This document shows positions 46,101 through 55,877 of a DNA stretch of 64,000 nucleotides, piece by piece (positions within the stretch are counted from its first letter, which is position 1; the number at the start of each line of letters is the position of its first letter). This stretch comes from Blattabacterium cuenoti (GTDB lineage: Bacteria; Bacteroidota; Bacteroidia; Flavobacteriales; Blattabacteriaceae). The notes below the pieces were generated by a model. That model was not told the origin of the DNA. It was given only the letters and a program-made list of their open reading frames with translations, and searched no databases. The DNA lies in contig NZ_CP059206.1 in the NCBI RefSeq assembly GCF_014252015.1, positions 496,001 through 560,000 of the forward strand, written 5' to 3'. The position numbers were made by a program, and so were the translations under genes.

Positions 46101-46892
46101 TTGCGTAAAGCTTTTTTTTCATTATTATATTCATTGAAAATTTATTTCATTGATATTTTAGATATCTTTTTAGTAACCATTATTTTATTTCAAGTATACA
46201 GACTGGTTTACAGAACTGCTGCTTTAAATATTTTTTACGGGATCATAGCTACTTTTATTTTTTGGAAAGTAGTAGAAATTTATCAAATGAAATTTCTTAG
46301 CATAGTTATAAGTGCTTTTTTTAAAGGAGGTTTTTTGGCTTTAATTATTGTATTTCAACCAGAAATTAGAAAATTTCTTCTTATAGTAGGGAGCAAAATT
46401 TTTTTCAAAAAATTTATATTTTCTCTTTTCAAAAAATCAGGAGTATCCATTAAAACTGAAACTATAGATAGCATAGTCAATGCTTGTGCTATTTTTTCAG
46501 GAGATAAAACAGGAGTTTTAATCGTCATTCAATTACATCAAGATTTGAAAGAATTTATCCAAAATGGGGATGAAATGGATGCTAAAGTAAATATTTCTAT
46601 TTTAGAAAGCATTTTCTATAAAAATAGTCCATTACATGATGGAGCTGTAGTTATTATAGAAAATAAAATTATAAAAACAAGAGCTATTCTTCCAGTTTCT
46701 TATAATAAAGAAATACCATCCCGTTTAGGATTACGACATAGAGCTGCTATTGGATTATCTGAAAAAACGGACGCTATATGTCTCGTTATATCCGAAGAAA
46801 CAGGTTATATATCTTATATAAAAGATCAAAAAAGAACTGTAATTACTAATATTAATAACTTAAAAATGAAACTTGAAGAAGATTTACTTTAA
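46101..46892 (+). CDS. dacA: Diadenylate cyclase (CdaA/DacA type)
   Basis: Makes the second messenger c-di-AMP from two ATP. The 263-residue protein has N-terminal membrane segments (three predicted by hydrophobicity within about residues 15-95) and the DAC domain with SPLHDGAVVII near 175 and the ATP-binding LRHRAAIGLSE near 211. Both active motifs are complete. The first in-frame start is a TTG at 46101; no ATG exists upstream of the conserved region. It lies between folP and murF, consistent with a link between c-di-AMP and cell-wall synthesis. Confidence 0.92.
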   Translation: MRKAFFSLLYSLKIYFIDILDIFLVTIILFQVYRLVYRTAALNIFYGIIATFIFWKVVEIYQMKFLSIVISAFFKGGFLALIIVFQPEIRKFLLIVGSKIFFKKFIFSLFKKSGVSIKTETIDSIVNACAIFSGDKTGVLIVIQLHQDLKEFIQNGDEMDAKVNISILESIFYKNSPLHDGAVVIIENKIIKTRAILPVSYNKEIPSRLGLRHRAAIGLSEKTDAICLVISEETGYISYIKDQKRTVITNINNLKMKLEEDLL

Positions 46893-46905
46893 TTATATAT
46901 GGTTT

Positions 46906-48200
46906 ATGAATATTATAAATATATATCAATTATATTCTATTTCTTCTGGAATAGAAATAAATAGTCAAAAAGTTAAAAAAGGATCTATTTTTATAGGTTT
47001 AAAAGGAAAAAATTTTGATGGAAATCAATTTGCACATGAAGCCATTTCAAATGGGGCAAGAATAGCCATAGTTGATGATAAAAAATATGTTACCTGTAAT
47101 AAAATCATTTTTGTATATAACACCTTATATTTTCTGCATGAATTAGCAAAATTTCACAGATATAGATTACATCATATACCTATCATTGCTATAACTGGAA
47201 GTAATGGAAAAACTACTACAAAAGAACTTATTGCAACTATTCTTGCTAAGAAATATAAAAAAATTCATTACACAAAAAAAAATTTAAATAATCATATAGG
47301 AATTCCGTTAACTATACTTTCCATGCCCATGGATACACAAATATCTGTCATAGAAATTGGAGCAAATCATGAAAAAGAAATAGAAAAAATGTGTCATATT
47401 ATTAATCCAGATTATGGATATATAACTAATTTTGGAAAAGCTCATTTAGAAGGATTCAAAAATATGGAAGGGATCATACGTAGTAAGTTAGAGTTATATG
47501 ATTTTTTAAATAAGAATAAAAAGGTAGTATTTATAAATGGAGATGATCCTATACAAATGAATAATAGTATGGGAATGAACAGATACATTTTTTCAGAAAA
47601 AAAAAAAAATCGGATATAAATATTAAATATTTATATAAAAAAAACAATTTAAAATCCACTTTATATATTAAAAATACCAAAATTGTTTCTTCTTTAATAG
47701 GAGATTACAATTTACACAACATAGCATCTGCTATAACTATAGGAACGTATTTTAAAGTTCCTTTAAAGAAAATAAAAGAAGCAGTAAAAAAATATGTTCC
47801 TAATAATTATCGTTCTCAAGTTTTGATTAAAAATAATGTAAAAATTATTATAGATTGTTATAATGCCAATCCAACTAGTATGAAAAAAGCACTGACCTTT
47901 TTTAATAATATACAAGGAAAAAAAATAGTTATATTAGGTGATATGTTAGAGTTAGGTTTATTTTCTAATAATGAACATGAAAAGATTATTTCTTTTATAA
48001 AAAAAAGCAATATTGATATTGCTTTTTTAATTGGAAATATTTTTTTTAACACCAAAAAAACTTCTAATAAGATAAGAAAATTTACCAATAAAAAAAATTT
48101 TGTTGATTGGATTAAAAAATTTTCTATTAAAAAAACAGACTATATTCTTATTAAAGGATCTAGAAAAATTGCATTAGAAAGCCTTATTCATTTGATTTAA
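46906..48200 (+). CDS. murF: UDP-MurNAc-tripeptide--D-Ala-D-Ala ligase MurF, split by a poly(A) frameshift
   Basis: MurF adds D-Ala-D-Ala, made by Ddl, to the peptidoglycan precursor. The first frame (ATG 46906 to stop 47617-47619) has the N-terminal domain and ATP site ITGSNGKTTTKE near residue 97 and the NHIGIPLT and IEIGANHEKEI motifs. At 47597-47609 there is a run of 13 A. Past it the family sequence continues in another frame without a break (LIGDYNLHNIASAI, IIDCYNANPTSMKKAL, ILGDMLELG) to the stop at 48200. One more A (14) would restore a single reading frame of about 431 residues, the normal MurF length. Everything else is conserved, so a product is probably still made by slippage at the tract, or the base is a sequencing error. 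Confidence 0.88.
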
Positions 48201-48215
48201 ATTATTTTTCTTTTC

Positions 48216-48246
48216 TTTGTTTATTGAATCTTAAAGATTAAATTTG
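48216..48246 (+). promoter_or_regulatory. Promoter for pdhA-pdhC matching the Bacteroidota consensus
   Basis: A -33 TTTG at 48216-48219 and a -7 TAAATTTG at 48239-48246 are separated by 19 bases. Both elements match the TTTG / TAnnTTTG consensus exactly and the spacing is right. The predicted transcript would start near 48252, leaving a leader of about 28 bases before the pdhA ATG. Confidence 0.6.
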
Positions 48247-48279
48247 TATGTAATGATTTCATAAAATTTTTATAATGTA

Positions 48280-49284
48280 ATGAAAGAAATAACCACGGAA
48301 ACCTATATTAAGTGGTTTAAGGATATGTCTTTTTGGAGAAAATTTGAAGATAAATGTCGTTCTCTATATTTAAAACAAAAAATTAGAGGATTTTTGCATT
48401 TGTATAATGGACAAGAAGCGATCCCTGCTGGATTGACGCATGCAATGGATTTGTCTAAAGATAATATAATAACCGCTTACAGATGTCATATTTTTCCTAT
48501 TTCTATGGGAGTAGATCCAAAAAAAGTAATGGCGGAACTATTAGGAAAAAAAACTGGTACTTCTCATGGAATGGGAGGATCTATGCATATTTTTAGTAGA
48601 AAACACCGTTTTTACGGTGGACATGGAATTGTGGGTGGACAAATTCCATTAGGAGCTGGAATTGCTTTTGCAGATAAATATTTTAATAGAAAAAAAGTTA
48701 CTCTAACTATTATGGGAGATGGAGCTGTAAGACAAGGATCTTTACATGAAACATTTAATATGTCCATGATATGGAAACTTCCTGTTGTTTTTATATGTGA
48801 AAATAATCAATATGCAATGGGAACTTCCGTTAAAAGGAGTAGTAATATGGAAGAAATATACCAAATAGGAAAATCATATGGAATCCCTTCTTATCCTGTA
48901 GATGGAATGGATCCAGAAAAAATAGCAAAAGTAGCATTCGAAGCTATAGAAAGAGCTAGAAAAGGAAAAGGGGCTAGTTTTTTAGAAATTAAAACATATA
49001 GATATAGAGGACATTCTATGTCTGATTCTGAATTATATCGTACTAAAGAGGAAGTTTCTTTATATAAGAAGAAAGATCCTATTTTAAAATTAAAAAATAT
49101 TATCATAGAAAATGAATGGGAAACCATAGAAAATTTGAATATTATAGAAAATGAAGTTAAGAAAAAGGTAGAATCTTGCGTTGAATTTGCAGAAAAATCA
49201 GATTTTCCTTCTTTAGAAAAAATGTATAATGTTGTTTATCACGAAACAAATTATCCTTTTCTAGATAAAATTTTACCTTCGTAA
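48280..49284 (+). CDS. pdhA: Pyruvate dehydrogenase E1 component, alpha subunit
   Basis: Alpha subunit of the thiamine-diphosphate-dependent E1 that decarboxylates pyruvate to feed acetyl-CoA synthesis. The 334-residue protein has YNGQEAIPAGL near 47, GKKTGTSHGMGGSMH near 94, and the ThDP motif MGDGAVRQGSLHE ending in CENNQYAMGT. The phosphorylation-loop-like YRYRGHSMSDSE is present. The beta subunit gene is not next to it; in Flavobacteria it is usually elsewhere. Followed by pdhC after 18 bases. Confidence 0.95.
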   Translation: MKEITTETYIKWFKDMSFWRKFEDKCRSLYLKQKIRGFLHLYNGQEAIPAGLTHAMDLSKDNIITAYRCHIFPISMGVDPKKVMAELLGKKTGTSHGMGGSMHIFSRKHRFYGGHGIVGGQIPLGAGIAFADKYFNRKKVTLTIMGDGAVRQGSLHETFNMSMIWKLPVVFICENNQYAMGTSVKRSSNMEEIYQIGKSYGIPSYPVDGMDPEKIAKVAFEAIERARKGKGASFLEIKTYRYRGHSMSDSELYRTKEEVSLYKKKDPILKLKNIIIENEWETIENLNIIENEVKKKVESCVEFAEKSDFPSLEKMYNVVYHETNYPFLDKILPS

Positions 49285-49302
49285 AAATTTAAAATAAAAA
49301 GA

Positions 49303-50457
49303 ATGGCAGAAATAATATCCATGCCCCAATTAAGTGATACAATGAAAGAGGGGACTGTAATTAAATGGAATAAAAAAATAGGAGATAAAGTTTCAGAAGG
49401 TGATATTTTAGCTGAAATAGAAACGGATAAAGCGACTCAAGATTTTGAGATAGATATTAGTGGTATTTTACTTTTTATTGGGGTTAAAGAAGGAGAAACT
49501 ACACGTGTAAATGATGTATTGGCAATTATAGGAGATGAAGGGGAAGATATAAGTCATATTATTTATGAATTAGAATATAAAAAACAAGAGAAAAAAAATC
49601 AGGAATTTAAGGAAAAGAAAAAAAAAATATTTATTTCTCCTGTAGCAAAAAAAATGGCTAAAGAAATAGGAATTCCTATAGATAATATTAAGGGAAGTGG
49701 AGAATATGGAAGAATTATTAAAAAAGATATAGAGTTTTACGAAAAAATAAAATTAAAGAAAAGTGAAGATCAAAATACAGTTAGAACTCTTCACTCTTCT
49801 ATAAGAAAAAAAATAGCAGAACATTTAACTCATTCCAAATTTTCGGCTCCACATTATTATTTATTTAGTGAAATAAATGCGGATAAATTAATTGAATTTA
49901 GGAAAAATTTAAATGATAAACTTTCTTTAGAAGAAAGAATATCATTCAATGATATTATCATCAAAGCAGTTGCTAAATCTTTGGTAAAACATCCTGATAT
50001 GAATGTATCATGGAATGATGAAGAAGTTATAATACATCCGCATGTACATATAGGAATAGCTGTAGCTATAAAAGATGGATTGATAGTTCCAGTTATTAAA
50101 AATGCAGATCAAAAATCATTATTGCAAATTTCTAAAGAAATTAAAGATAAAGCATTACGTTCAAAATCAAAAAAAATACAACCAGAAGAAATAGAAAATA
50201 GTACTTTTACAGTTTCAAATTTAGGAATGTATGGCATAGAATCTTTTACTTCTATTATTAATACACCTAATACATCCATATTATCTGTAGGATCTATTAT
50301 GAGACGCCCAATTGTTAAAAATTATAAAATTGAAATAGGAAATGTAATGAAAATTACATTATCTTGTGATCATAGAATTATAGATGGGGCTAAAGGAAGT
50401 GAATATATTCATTCACTTAGGAAGTTTTTGGAAGATCCTATTACAATATTATTTTAA
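49303..50457 (+). CDS. pdhC: Dihydrolipoamide acetyltransferase E2 of pyruvate dehydrogenase
   Basis: E2 core of the pyruvate dehydrogenase complex; transfers the acetyl group to CoA. The 384-residue protein has one lipoyl domain with K43 in EIETDKATQDFE as the lipoylated lysine, a peripheral-subunit-binding domain (about 110-145, PVAKKMAKEIGIP and GSGEYGRIIKKD), and a catalytic domain ending with CDHRIIDGAKG (His and Asp of the active site). Free-living Flavobacteria often have two lipoyl domains, so this looks like a shortened form. Its 3' end overlaps the convergent terC-like gene by 4 bases. Confidence 0.94.
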   Translation: MAEIISMPQLSDTMKEGTVIKWNKKIGDKVSEGDILAEIETDKATQDFEIDISGILLFIGVKEGETTRVNDVLAIIGDEGEDISHIIYELEYKKQEKKNQEFKEKKKKIFISPVAKKMAKEIGIPIDNIKGSGEYGRIIKKDIEFYEKIKLKKSEDQNTVRTLHSSIRKKIAEHLTHSKFSAPHYYLFSEINADKLIEFRKNLNDKLSLEERISFNDIIIKAVAKSLVKHPDMNVSWNDEEVIIHPHVHIGIAVAIKDGLIVPVIKNADQKSLLQISKEIKDKALRSKSKKIQPEEIENSTFTVSNLGMYGIESFTSIINTPNTSILSVGSIMRRPIVKNYKIEIGNVMKITLSCDHRIIDGAKGSEYIHSLRKFLEDPITILF

Positions 50458-51173
50458 TTTTTATTTATTATTTTTTTTATATATGATAAAAAAATGGGAA
50501 ATATAAATATTGAAAAAGTTAATAGAGAAAATATTTTTTCTGAAAAAAAAAATAAAAGAAAATCAGGTGTATTTTTCTTGAAAAAAGAAGAAATAAGTTT
50601 AATTCCGAGAATAATGATTACAGAAAAAGCAGAATGTTTTAATTCTATAAATTTTTCCATTAGTTGAATGAAAAATTGTGCAATCAGTCTCATTGATAAA
50701 ATTCCTATGCATACACCTAAAAAAATTAATATAAAATTTTCTGATAAGGCAACAGAAGCAAAAATGTTATCAATAGAAAAAGCTAAATCCATCATTTCTA
50801 TGATAATAACAATTTTCCAAAAAGAATTTCGTGTTTTTTTATTTTTTAAATTATTTGATAAATTATTTTTTTTTATCAAAAAATGATGGAATCCTACAAT
50901 AATTAAGTATATTCCCCCTAATGGTTTTAACCACCATATCTTTATTAAGATAGAAGCAAATAATAAACATAAACCTCGGAAAAAATATGCTCCAATAATT
51001 CCATATTTTATAGCTTTTTTTCTATCTTCTTTTTTAAGGTTCATAACCATAGAAGCTAAAATGGCAGCATTATCTATAGATAATAGACTTTCCAATAAAA
51101 ATAAATTTATTATAATAGAAATAGATAAAAGAGGATTATGAATAATTTCTGTAATACATTTTTCAATGTTCAT
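50454..51173 (-). CDS. TerC family integral membrane protein
   Basis: A 239-residue inner-membrane protein with about seven hydrophobic segments. The TerC/Alx-family features are the paired acidic motifs SIDNAAILA near residue 33 and FSIDNIFA near 133, separated by a similar arrangement of helices. Relatives export manganese or take part in metalation of secreted proteins; the original tellurite-resistance label is historical. The substrate here is not known. It lies 4 bases after the ABC transporter gene on the same strand and probably shares its transcript. Confidence 0.88.
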   Translation of the reverse strand: MNIEKCITEIIHNPLLSISIIINLFLLESLLSIDNAAILASMVMNLKKEDRKKAIKYGIIGAYFFRGLCLLFASILIKIWWLKPLGGIYLIIVGFHHFLIKKNNLSNNLKNKKTRNSFWKIVIIIEMMDLAFSIDNIFASVALSENFILIFLGVCIGILSMRLIAQFFIQLMEKFIELKHSAFSVIIILGIKLISSFFKKNTPDFLLFFFSEKIFSLLTFSIFIFPIFLSYIKKIINKN

Positions 51174-51177
51174 TTTT

Positions 51178-53010
51178 TTAAAAGCTTTGTAGAGCTATTA
51201 ACTTACTGTAAGTCCCTTTTTTTAAAATTAGAGTCTTGTGTTTTCCTTGTTCTATAATTCTTCCTTTTTCCAAGACTATAATATGATCAGCATTTTGTAT
51301 AATAGGAGAAGATAATTTATGTGCTATAACAAGAGATGTTCTGTTTCTCATCATTTCATTTAAGGCTTTTTGAACGGAAATTTCTGATTCTGTATCTAAA
51401 GAAGAAGTAGCTTCATCTAAAATCATAATTGGAGGATCTTTAAATACAGCTCGAGCTATACTAATTCTTTGTTTTTGACCTAAGGATAATTTATTTCCAT
51501 TATGACCTATAATTGTCCCATATCCTTTTGGAAGTTTTTTTATAAAGCAATGTGCATTAGCAATTTTAGCTGCTTGTATAACCGAATTTATAGATATTTC
51601 TTTTTCTACTCCTAATGCTATATTATTAAAAACAGAATCATTAAAAAGAACTGGTTCCTGAGTTACAATTCCTAACAATTTTCTATAATCTTTAATTTTT
51701 AAATATTTAATATTAGTTCCATCTACAGTAATTTCTCCAGATGTTACATCATAAAAATTAGCCAGTAAATTGGCGATAGTAGATTTTCCACTACCAGATC
51801 TACCTACTAAAACTACAGTTTTTCCTTTTTTTAAAGAAAAACTTAAATTTTGAATTAATATCAATTTGTTGTAGGTAAATGATACATTACGAAATAAAAT
51901 TTCATTTTCAAAATGAAAAATAGGTTTATATCTAATTTTTTCATTTGATACACATTTAGTATTCAATATTTCTACAATACGTTCCGCAGCGGCTTTTCCT
52001 TTTTGAATATTAGATATAGAATTAACTAAACTTTTCGCTGGATTAATAATTTGAAAAAATAGCCCTATAAAAGGTAAAAGAATTTCTGGTCCCATTCCTT
52101 TTTTTTCCAAAAAAAGTTTTCCTCCATACCAAATGATCATAATCATTGTAATAGAACCTAAAAATTCGCTTATAGGAGAAGCTAATTCTTTTTTTCTATT
52201 AACACGAGCAGAAAGCATTTTCTGGTATTCAGATACTTGTTCAAATCGTTTTTGCATTTGATTCTCAGCGTTGAAAATATTTATAATCTTAGTAGAATTT
52301 AAAGTTTCTTCTATAACAGAAAATAATTTTCCTAATTGATTTTGAGCTCCTCTTGCATCTTTTTTTAAACTACTTCCTATAATAGATATAAAAGTTCCCA
52401 TTAAAGGAAGTAACAAAAAAGCAAATAATGTTAGTTGATAACTCATCAAAAACAAAGTAAGTAAATGGAATACTAACATGATAGGAGAACTTATTAAGTT
52501 AGCCAAAGAACTCACAATAGAAATTTCTATTTCATTAACATCATTAGACAATCTAGACATCAAATCTCCATTTCTTTTATTTGAAAAAAAAATTATGGGT
52601 AAAGAAAGTATTTTTTTATGAAAATCATTTCGAATATTTCGAACTATAGAAGTTTTTATTTCTATTAAGAAATATTCTGCTAAATATCGAAAAATATTTC
52701 TACTTAAAAAAAGTAAAATAATGAAAATACAAAATATAGCTAAAGTATTTATTTTTCCATATTCATATGATAATATTTTAACATAATCATGGAAGTATTT
52801 TATAATAAAATCGAAAGAAACATTAAAAGAATTAAAAAATGTTGTTTTATTTTTGTATTCAGAAGATTCAAGTAAAATACTTAATACAGGGGAAATAGAT
52901 ATAATGGATATAACTGAAAATAAGGAATATAAAAAATTACATGATATATTGATGATGTAATAATATTTATAAGGTTTCGAATAAGCCAAAATTTTTTCAA
53001 GTGCATTCAT
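51178..53010 (-). CDS. MsbA-like ABC transporter, fused permease and ATPase
   Basis: A 610-residue half-transporter: six membrane segments in the first 330 residues, then the nucleotide-binding domain. Walker A is VGRSGSGKST near 404, Walker B IMILDEATSSLDTESE near 532, and the H-loop histidine is in LVIAHKLSS. The signature motif reads LSLGQKQR rather than LSGGQ. Close relatives in Bacteroidota flip lipid A core across the inner membrane; that role is likely here since lptC and other outer-membrane genes are present, but a multidrug exporter cannot be excluded. Confidence 0.85.
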   Translation of the reverse strand: MNALEKILAYSKPYKYYYIINISCNFLYSLFSVISIISISPVLSILLESSEYKNKTTFFNSFNVSFDFIIKYFHDYVKILSYEYGKINTLAIFCIFIILLFLSRNIFRYLAEYFLIEIKTSIVRNIRNDFHKKILSLPIIFFSNKRNGDLMSRLSNDVNEIEISIVSSLANLISSPIMLVFHLLTLFLMSYQLTLFAFLLLPLMGTFISIIGSSLKKDARGAQNQLGKLFSVIEETLNSTKIINIFNAENQMQKRFEQVSEYQKMLSARVNRKKELASPISEFLGSITMIMIIWYGGKLFLEKKGMGPEILLPFIGLFFQIINPAKSLVNSISNIQKGKAAAERIVEILNTKCVSNEKIRYKPIFHFENEILFRNVSFTYNKLILIQNLSFSLKKGKTVVLVGRSGSGKSTIANLLANFYDVTSGEITVDGTNIKYLKIKDYRKLLGIVTQEPVLFNDSVFNNIALGVEKEISINSVIQAAKIANAHCFIKKLPKGYGTIIGHNGNKLSLGQKQRISIARAVFKDPPIMILDEATSSLDTESEISVQKALNEMMRNRTSLVIAHKLSSPIIQNADHIIVLEKGRIIEQGKHKTLILKKGTYSKLIALQSF

Positions 53011-53123
53011 TTAATTTTCTTAATCCCAATAAAGATAGTTATAAAAATTTTTTAATCTGTTAATAAAATAATAATTTCACATATAAATTTTATGTTATTT
53101 TATGCAAATTGATAGAAAATAAA

Positions 53124-55877
53124 ATGCGTATAAAAAATTTTTTTACGATTTTTGTAACTATAATATTGACTACTATTTGTTTATATTATATATCACATAG
53201 TATAATCATACATTCTAGAAATTATACAAATTTAAAAGATAATAAAAAAACTTTAAATCTAGGATTAGATTTAAAAGGAGGAATCAGTATGATTTTAGAT
53301 ATATCTGAAAAAGATTTATTGAAAAAATTTTCTGAAAATTCACAAAATTTTTTTTTTCTAAAAGCATTAGAAAATGCAGATAAGAAAAAAAAAGAATATC
53401 CAAATACAGATTATTTATCATTTTTCATTAATTCTTTTAATCAAGAGGTAAAAAGTCAAAAATTAAATATAAGTTTATCTTCTCCAAATTTATTTGGTAA
53501 TAAATCGAACATCGAAGATATCGATTTGAATAGTTCTGATTTAAAAGTGGAAAGATTTTTAAGAAAAAAAATAGAATCATCTCTAATTTCTATTCAGAAT
53601 ATCTTAAGATCTAGAATAGATAGATTTGGTATTATACAACCTAATATACAAAGAATTAAAAATTCTAATCGAATTTTAGTAGAATTATCTGGGATAAAAG
53701 ATATAGATAGAATAAAAAATATTTTAGAAAAAAAAGCGGAATTGCATTTTTTTGAAACTTATAATTTACAAGAAATTATTTCATATTTTAATACAATAAA
53801 TAAATTTTATGATAAAAAATATTATAAAAACGAAAGAAAAAAATCCTTCATAGATTTTTTGAATCTACCTCTTATTAAATCTTTAAATACAGTGGGATTA
53901 GTTCATATAAAACATAAAAAAATTATTTCTGATTTTTTAAATTCTTCTAGGGTTATAAATTCTTTACCATATCATTTACATAATGTAAAATTTTTATGGG
54001 GATATAAAAATTTAGATAATTTTTTGCAATTATTTGCTGTAAAAATAGATAATCATGAAACATATAATTCTTTGAATGGAGATATGGTTACTCATGCTTA
54101 TAAAACTTTTGGCCCACTTAACGAGATCTCTATAAATATTAAAATGAATCAAGAAGGAACTGAAAAATGGAAAATATTTACGGAGAAAAATACGGGAAAA
54201 AGTATAGCAATAGTACTTGATAATTTAGTATATGCAGCTCCTGTAGTAAAATCTGTAATTCCAAATGGAATGTCTCAAATATATGGAAATTTTTCAATAC
54301 AAGAATCTAATGATTTAATCAATGTATTAAGTACAGGCGAATTACCTACCTCTGTCAAAGTAATTCAAACTGATATAATAGGACCTTATTTGGGAAAAAA
54401 ATCTATTCAAAAAGGAATCATATCTTTTTTAATAGCTTTCTTTTTTATATTTATTTGGATGTTTTTTTATTATTCAATTCCAGGATTATACGCAAATATT
54501 GTTCTATTTTTTAATATAATATTTATTTTTGGTATACTCATTTCTATGAATGCAGTATTAACTTTTCCTGGTATTGCAGGAATTATACTCACATTAGCTA
54601 TGTCCATGGATGCTAATATCCTTATTTACGAAAAAATTAAAGAAAATCTTAGAAATAAAATTTCTATATTAATATCTATCAATAATAGTTACACATTACA
54701 GGGAGCTTTATCTTCTATTATAGATGGACAAATCACAACTTTATTATGTGGAATCATTTTATTTTATTTTGGAATAGGACCAATACGAGGATTTGCAACT
54801 ACTTTAATTATTGGAATTATGATATCTATGTTTACTTCCACTTGTTTAGGAAGATTATTTTTAGAATGGCATTTAAAAAAATATAAAAAGATCTTTTTTA
54901 AAAATTTGAATAAAATTCAAAGTATGCAATATGATTTTTTATCCAAAAGGAAATGGGCTTATATGATTTCTTGTATTATGATAATTATTAGTATACTATC
55001 TTTTTTTTTAAAAGGATTCAATCTAGGACTAGATTTTGTTGGAGGTCGTTCTTATGTGATTCTTTTTGATCGAAAAATAGTTCCTGAAAAAATTTCTGAA
55101 ATTTTATCAAAAACATTTATGGAAAATGGGATACCTTCCTTTCCTAGAGTACAAACATTCGGAGATGAAAATCAACTAAAAATAGTAACAAAATATAAAA
55201 TATGGGAAGAAAACGATCAAATAGATGAAATGATTTTGAAAAAAATGTATACAGCTTTGAAAGCTTTTTTTCCTATAAATTTCAATGAATTTAAAAATAT
55301 AAAAAAAGATAAATCTTTAGGTCTTTTATCTATCGAAAAAGTAGGACCTATAGTAGCTATAGATATAACTCATAAGGCGTTCATATCTATTATTATTTCT
55401 TTGATAGGAATTTTTATATACATTTTTATGAGATTCAAAAAATGGCAATTTGGCTTAGGTGCAGTGGCCTCTTTAGTTCATGATTCAATTATTGTGCTTG
55501 GAATATTTTCTTTTTTTCATAAAAAACTTTCTATTTTGGAAATAGATCAAACTTTTATAGCTGCTTTATTAACGATAATAGGTTATTCAATTAATGATAC
55601 CGTAATAGTTTATGATAAAATTAGACAAATTTCAAAAAAAACATCAATTATGATGAAAGAAACTATAAATCAAGGTATTAATAGTTCTCTAACTAGAACT
55701 ATTAATACTTCTTTTATTACTTTATTAGTAATTTTAATCATTTTCTTTTTTGGAGGAAAAATTCTTCATGGTTTTATGTTCGCTTTATTTGTTGGAATTA
55801 GTATTGGAACTTATTCCTCTATATTTATAGCCCCATCCATAGTATACGATTGTTGTAAAAAAAATATAAAAAAATGA
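53124..55877 (+). CDS. secDF: Protein translocase subunit SecDF (fused SecD and SecF)
   Basis: SecDF uses the proton gradient to pull secreted proteins through SecYEG. The SecD half begins with a membrane anchor and NLGLDLKGGISMILDI (family NLGLDLQGG) and ends with its membrane block (about 430-590). The SecF half begins FNLGLDFVGGRSYVILF near residue 635 and ends with a second block. The fused form of about 920 residues or more is usual in Bacteroidota. The frame could begin at a TTG at 53109, but the ATG at 53124 gives a normal start. tatA begins 4 bases before its end. Confidence 0.95.
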   Translation: MRIKNFFTIFVTIILTTICLYYISHSIIIHSRNYTNLKDNKKTLNLGLDLKGGISMILDISEKDLLKKFSENSQNFFFLKALENADKKKKEYPNTDYLSFFINSFNQEVKSQKLNISLSSPNLFGNKSNIEDIDLNSSDLKVERFLRKKIESSLISIQNILRSRIDRFGIIQPNIQRIKNSNRILVELSGIKDIDRIKNILEKKAELHFFETYNLQEIISYFNTINKFYDKKYYKNERKKSFIDFLNLPLIKSLNTVGLVHIKHKKIISDFLNSSRVINSLPYHLHNVKFLWGYKNLDNFLQLFAVKIDNHETYNSLNGDMVTHAYKTFGPLNEISINIKMNQEGTEKWKIFTEKNTGKSIAIVLDNLVYAAPVVKSVIPNGMSQIYGNFSIQESNDLINVLSTGELPTSVKVIQTDIIGPYLGKKSIQKGIISFLIAFFFIFIWMFFYYSIPGLYANIVLFFNIIFIFGILISMNAVLTFPGIAGIILTLAMSMDANILIYEKIKENLRNKISILISINNSYTLQGALSSIIDGQITTLLCGIILFYFGIGPIRGFATTLIIGIMISMFTSTCLGRLFLEWHLKKYKKIFFKNLNKIQSMQYDFLSKRKWAYMISCIMIIISILSFFLKGFNLGLDFVGGRSYVILFDRKIVPEKISEILSKTFMENGIPSFPRVQTFGDENQLKIVTKYKIWEENDQIDEMILKKMYTALKAFFPINFNEFKNIKKDKSLGLLSIEKVGPIVAIDITHKAFISIIISLIGIFIYIFMRFKKWQFGLGAVASLVHDSIIVLGIFSFFHKKLSILEIDQTFIAALLTIIGYSINDTVIVYDKIRQISKKTSIMMKETINQGINSSLTRTINTSFITLLVILIIFFFGGKILHGFMFALFVGISIGTYSSIFIAPSIVYDCCKKNIKK

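Noticed and set aside
47823..48200. Separate small gene of 125 codons after murF
   Set aside because: It is the C-terminal domain of MurF in the shifted frame (IIDCYNANPTSM, GDMLELG), continuous with sequence from 47610, not an independent gene.
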